A stretch of 8,447 nt of DNA, taken from contig VGXJ01000065.1 of the NCBI GenBank assembly GCA_016873375.1, positions 1-8,447 on the forward strand. Direction: 5' to 3'. Both the position numbers and the translations under genes were made by a program. Every line of letters starts with the position of its first letter. Within the stretch, counting starts at the first letter, position 1. This DNA comes from Phycisphaerae bacterium. Lineage in GTDB: Bacteria; Planctomycetota; Phycisphaerae; Phycisphaerales; SM1A02. The notes beneath the pieces were generated by a model that did not search any database, had not been told where the DNA came from, and saw only the letters and a list, made by a program, of their open reading frames with translations. This document shows, piece by piece, positions 6,123-8,447 of the stretch.

Positions 6123-6131
6123 GGTCATGGT

Positions 6132-6136
6132 TCCTC
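6132..6136 (-). promoter_or_regulatory. Shine-Dalgarno GAGGA deciding the DUF3450 gene start
   Basis: GAGGA overlaps the TGA stop of the receptor gene. Its spacing is 3 bases to ATG 6128 and 9 bases to ATG 6122, so the inner ATG is favoured and translation may be coupled to receptor termination. Confidence 0.5.
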
Positions 6137-8447
6137 AGAAGTCGATGCGATAGGACAGGCCCAGCGAGAAGTCGATGCCCGCCGAGTAGGTGGACTGCAG
6201 GGTGTCGTTGCCGTCGATGCGGTAGACGGTCTGGATGTCGGGATTCGTCAGGTTCTTCGCCGCGAACGAGAGCGTGAGCCCGTCGATGATCCGCTGCTGG
6301 ATCGTGACGTTGAGCGTCTCGAACGGGATCTGGTAGATGTCAGGCGTGATGGCCGTGGGGACGGATCCGCCGCCGCCGTTCGTGGACGCGCCGCTGATCA
6401 GCGTGTCGCCCTTGTAGGTCCAGAAGACGCCCAGCTGCGTACCCCACTCCTCGAATTCGTAGGTCACGTTGGCGTTGAGCAGGTACTCGGGCGTCTGGAT
6501 CATGGGGCGCGAGCCCTGCGGCGATCCGAAGTCGACGAACTGCTGCTCCAGGTCATCGGGCAGCTCGGTCTCCGAGTTCAGGTAGGTCGCGTTGGCCCCG
6601 ACCGCCAGGCCCTTCCACGCCTCGCCGATGATCTGCTCCATACCCACGCGCACTTCGCCTTCGAGGCCGAACAGCGTTGCGCTGTCGAAGTTGACGGGCG
6701 TGGTGTACTGGAAGCCGGTGCCGTAGCGGCCGATGTACTCGATGTTGTCGGAGATGTCCTTGTAGAACGCCGAGCCCGAGAGCAGCCACTTCTCGAAGGG
6801 CGTCCAGTCCAGGCGTACGTCGTAGTTGTTCAGGACGCTCATGCCCAGGTCGGGATTGCCGATGAAGATCGGGCCGGCCGCATACTCCTGCTGCAGGATC
6901 GGCGTGAGCTCACGGAATGTCTGTCGTGCCACGGTCTGCGCGAACGACGTGCGGAGGATCAGGTCTTCCTCGATGTTCCAGTTCCATCCGATCATCGGCA
7001 GGAGATCATCCTGGTTGTAGTTGGTGTCGCCGCCTGTTGCGAGCGGTCCGCCTGTTGCTGGGTTCAAGATGAAAGCGCTTGGCTCCCCATAGAGCGTCGT
7101 CTCGAGGAAGGTCGTCTCGACGCGGAAGCCGGTCACGATGTTCATCGTGTCGTTGATCGGCATGTCGATCATGGCATACCACGCCGTGATCAGCTGTGCG
7201 CCGTCGTAGTCGACGTCTGGGTAGGGCGGACCCGCCACGACCGGATGGTCTTCGTTGGGGTACTGCGCACTCCAGGGGTCATCCCAGCCACCCTCGTACT
7301 CACCTGGATTGAGCGGTGAGGTGGAGTCCAGGATGAAACTGTTCTGGTCGAAGGTGCGAGCCACATTGTCGTAGAAGCCGCCGAACTTGAGGTAGCCCTC
7401 GCGGTCGTTCCATTGGCTGAAGGGGACCTTGAGGTTCAGCGCGGCCTGCGTACTGCTCTCATTGATGTACTTTTCAATGTGCTGCAGGTTGCCGAGCGAG
7501 AAGGTCGCGGGGGGAGAAAGAGGACTCCAGCCCCCTGTGACAATAGGTGGGAGCGTGGGGTCAATCTCGGCCGACACAATGGGCTCCCACCAAGCATTGA
7601 ACTGCACCTGATCGGGCTGGTTGAGTTGTGCGTCGCTGACAGAGAGCCGCCAGTCAACGATTGGCGCACCCCAGATCGCGGTCGGGTCCTGGCCCACGTC
7701 TTCCGTCCCAAGGAACGACAACTTGTGCTCGCCGTTCAGGATGAACGTGGTCGTGGAGGATTGTTGGTAGGTCAGCGTCTCGTTGCGCTGCCACGGTGCC
7801 AGCGGGTCTGGCCGCGGCGGATCGGTCGGGTCACCAGGCGTGCCAGGCGTCCACCCCGGCGTGTTGTTATCGGTGGGGCTGTAGCCGGGGAAGTAGTACT
7901 CACGGCCACGTTGATCGATGGCCAGCACGGCCTGGCTCTCCGAGAGCTGCGTGTACAGGAACTTCGCGCCCAGCTTGGTGTTCTCTGACTCGTAGCCCAC
8001 CGTGCCCAGGCCGCCCCATTGCACGACTTCGGTGCCTTGGGTGATGTCGTAGAGCTGGGTGTAGGTGTCGCGGTCGCCCGGATCCGGCACCGGTTGCAGC
8101 GGCGCCAGCGGCCCGCCGGGCGCGAGCTGCACCAGCGTGTTCTCCTGCCCGTTGTCGAAGTACGAATAGTCCTGCTCGTAGAAGAAGCTGCCGAAGGCGC
8201 CGATCTTCGAGCCATCGCCCAAGTCGTACTTGCCGCCACCGGAGAACGACATCTTGTACTCAAGCGGATTGTCGGTCTGTTCCGTGCCCACCGGCAGCGG
8301 CCAGCTCTCGCCCATGAGCCCGTACGGAATGGCGAGCGTGTCGTTGTTGCCAAGGAAGTCCAGACCGCCGCCCTTGTACGAGAGCCCCTTGCCCTTGCCA
8401 TAGGCCTGCGAGTTGAACCCCGTCTGCACCTTCACCTGGAAGCTCGT
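6135..8447 (-). CDS. TonB-dependent outer-membrane receptor, beta-barrel part (5' end cut by window edge)
   Basis: The frame is open from the right edge (first codon 8447-8445) through 770 residues to TGA at 6135-6137. The GTG at 8435 is internal, not a start. The signal peptide, TonB box and most or all of the plug are missing. The visible part is a 22-strand-type barrel, with alternating aromatic/polar strands and long Pro/Asp/Gly-rich extracellular loops. Receptor hallmarks include the early strand FQVKVQTGFNSQAYGKG, a QPDQVQF segment, and RTSFAQTVARQTFRELTPI followed by GNPDLGMSVLNNYDVRLDW (about 6805-6960). It ends in an aromatic-rich YRIDF, whose terminal Phe is the usual barrel-insertion signal. 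It imports an unidentified ligand using the TonB module encoded just downstream. The close 12-base spacing to that module suggests a dedicated receptor. Iron chelates, vitamins or glycans are all possible, and nothing here separates them. Confidence 0.93.
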   Translation of the reverse strand, partial: TSFQVKVQTGFNSQAYGKGKGLSYKGGGLDFLGNNDTLAIPYGLMGESWPLPVGTEQTDNPLEYKMSFSGGGKYDLGDGSKIGAFGSFFYEQDYSYFDNGQENTLVQLAPGGPLAPLQPVPDPGDRDTYTQLYDITQGTEVVQWGGLGTVGYESENTKLGAKFLYTQLSESQAVLAIDQRGREYYFPGYSPTDNNTPGWTPGTPGDPTDPPRPDPLAPWQRNETLTYQQSSTTTFILNGEHKLSFLGTEDVGQDPTAIWGAPIVDWRLSVSDAQLNQPDQVQFNAWWEPIVSAEIDPTLPPIVTGGWSPLSPPATFSLGNLQHIEKYINESSTQAALNLKVPFSQWNDREGYLKFGGFYDNVARTFDQNSFILDSTSPLNPGEYEGGWDDPWSAQYPNEDHPVVAGPPYPDVDYDGAQLITAWYAMIDMPINDTMNIVTGFRVETTFLETTLYGEPSAFILNPATGGPLATGGDTNYNQDDLLPMIGWNWNIEEDLILRTSFAQTVARQTFRELTPILQQEYAAGPIFIGNPDLGMSVLNNYDVRLDWTPFEKWLLSGSAFYKDISDNIEYIGRYGTGFQYTTPVNFDSATLFGLEGEVRVGMEQIIGEAWKGLAVGANATYLNSETELPDDLEQQFVDFGSPQGSRPMIQTPEYLLNANVTYEFEEWGTQLGVFWTYKGDTLISGASTNGGGGSVPTAITPDIYQIPFETLNVTIQQRIIDGLTLSFAAKNLTNPDIQTVYRIDGNDTLQSTYSAGIDFSLGLSYRIDF

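Noticed and set aside
4860..7319. 819-codon open frame on the plus strand, antisense to ttpC, the DUF3450 gene and the receptor
   Set aside because: It is a compositional shadow crossing three well-supported genes, with Arg/Gly/Val-rich translation and no recognisable domain.
6135..8435. Receptor as a complete 766-residue gene starting at GTG 8435
   Set aside because: The frame stays open to the right edge, and the first residues are already the first barrel strand. With no signal peptide or plug, the gene must begin outside the window.

Overview
All protein-coding content lies on the minus strand, in one tightly packed run of eight genes with no intergenic space longer than 19 bases. In transcription order (right to left) these are: a TonB-dependent outer-membrane receptor (cut at its N-terminus by the right edge), a DUF3450-type periplasmic coiled-coil protein, a long ExbB/TolQ protein with a large periplasmic N-terminal domain (TtpC type), a second and shorter ExbB/TolQ protein, two tandem ExbD/TolR proteins, a TonB2-type energy transducer, and a secreted TPR protein (cut at its C-terminus by the left edge). 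This is a TonB2/Ttp-like energy-transduction module joined to one receptor.

The likely working model is that the inner-membrane proton channel (two ExbB-like plus two ExbD-like proteins) uses the proton gradient to energise TonB. TonB spans the periplasm through a Pro/Glu-rich arm and pulls on the receptor plug to import a bound substrate. The DUF3450 protein, the periplasmic domain of the long ExbB protein and the TPR protein are periplasmic accessories of this class of TonB system. The substrate cannot be told from the sequence.

The DNA is GC-rich and codes for a didermal bacterium. The gene order is familiar from marine Gammaproteobacteria, but the doubled exbD and the style of the ExbD N-termini (PGIDMSPMLDC) suggest a Planctomycetota/PVC-type or related lineage. 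That placement is a low-confidence inference.

No promoter or terminator is visible. The promoter should lie beyond the right edge, upstream of the receptor or further, and the terminator beyond the left edge. No RNA genes, mobile elements or CRISPR arrays were seen. The long plus-strand open frames are antisense shadows of the GC-rich genes. The points most worth a second look are the tandem exbD pair (nearly identical membrane half, diverged periplasmic half, identical 16-base start junctions), a TonB without any histidine, and the doubled ExbB/ExbD composition of the motor.
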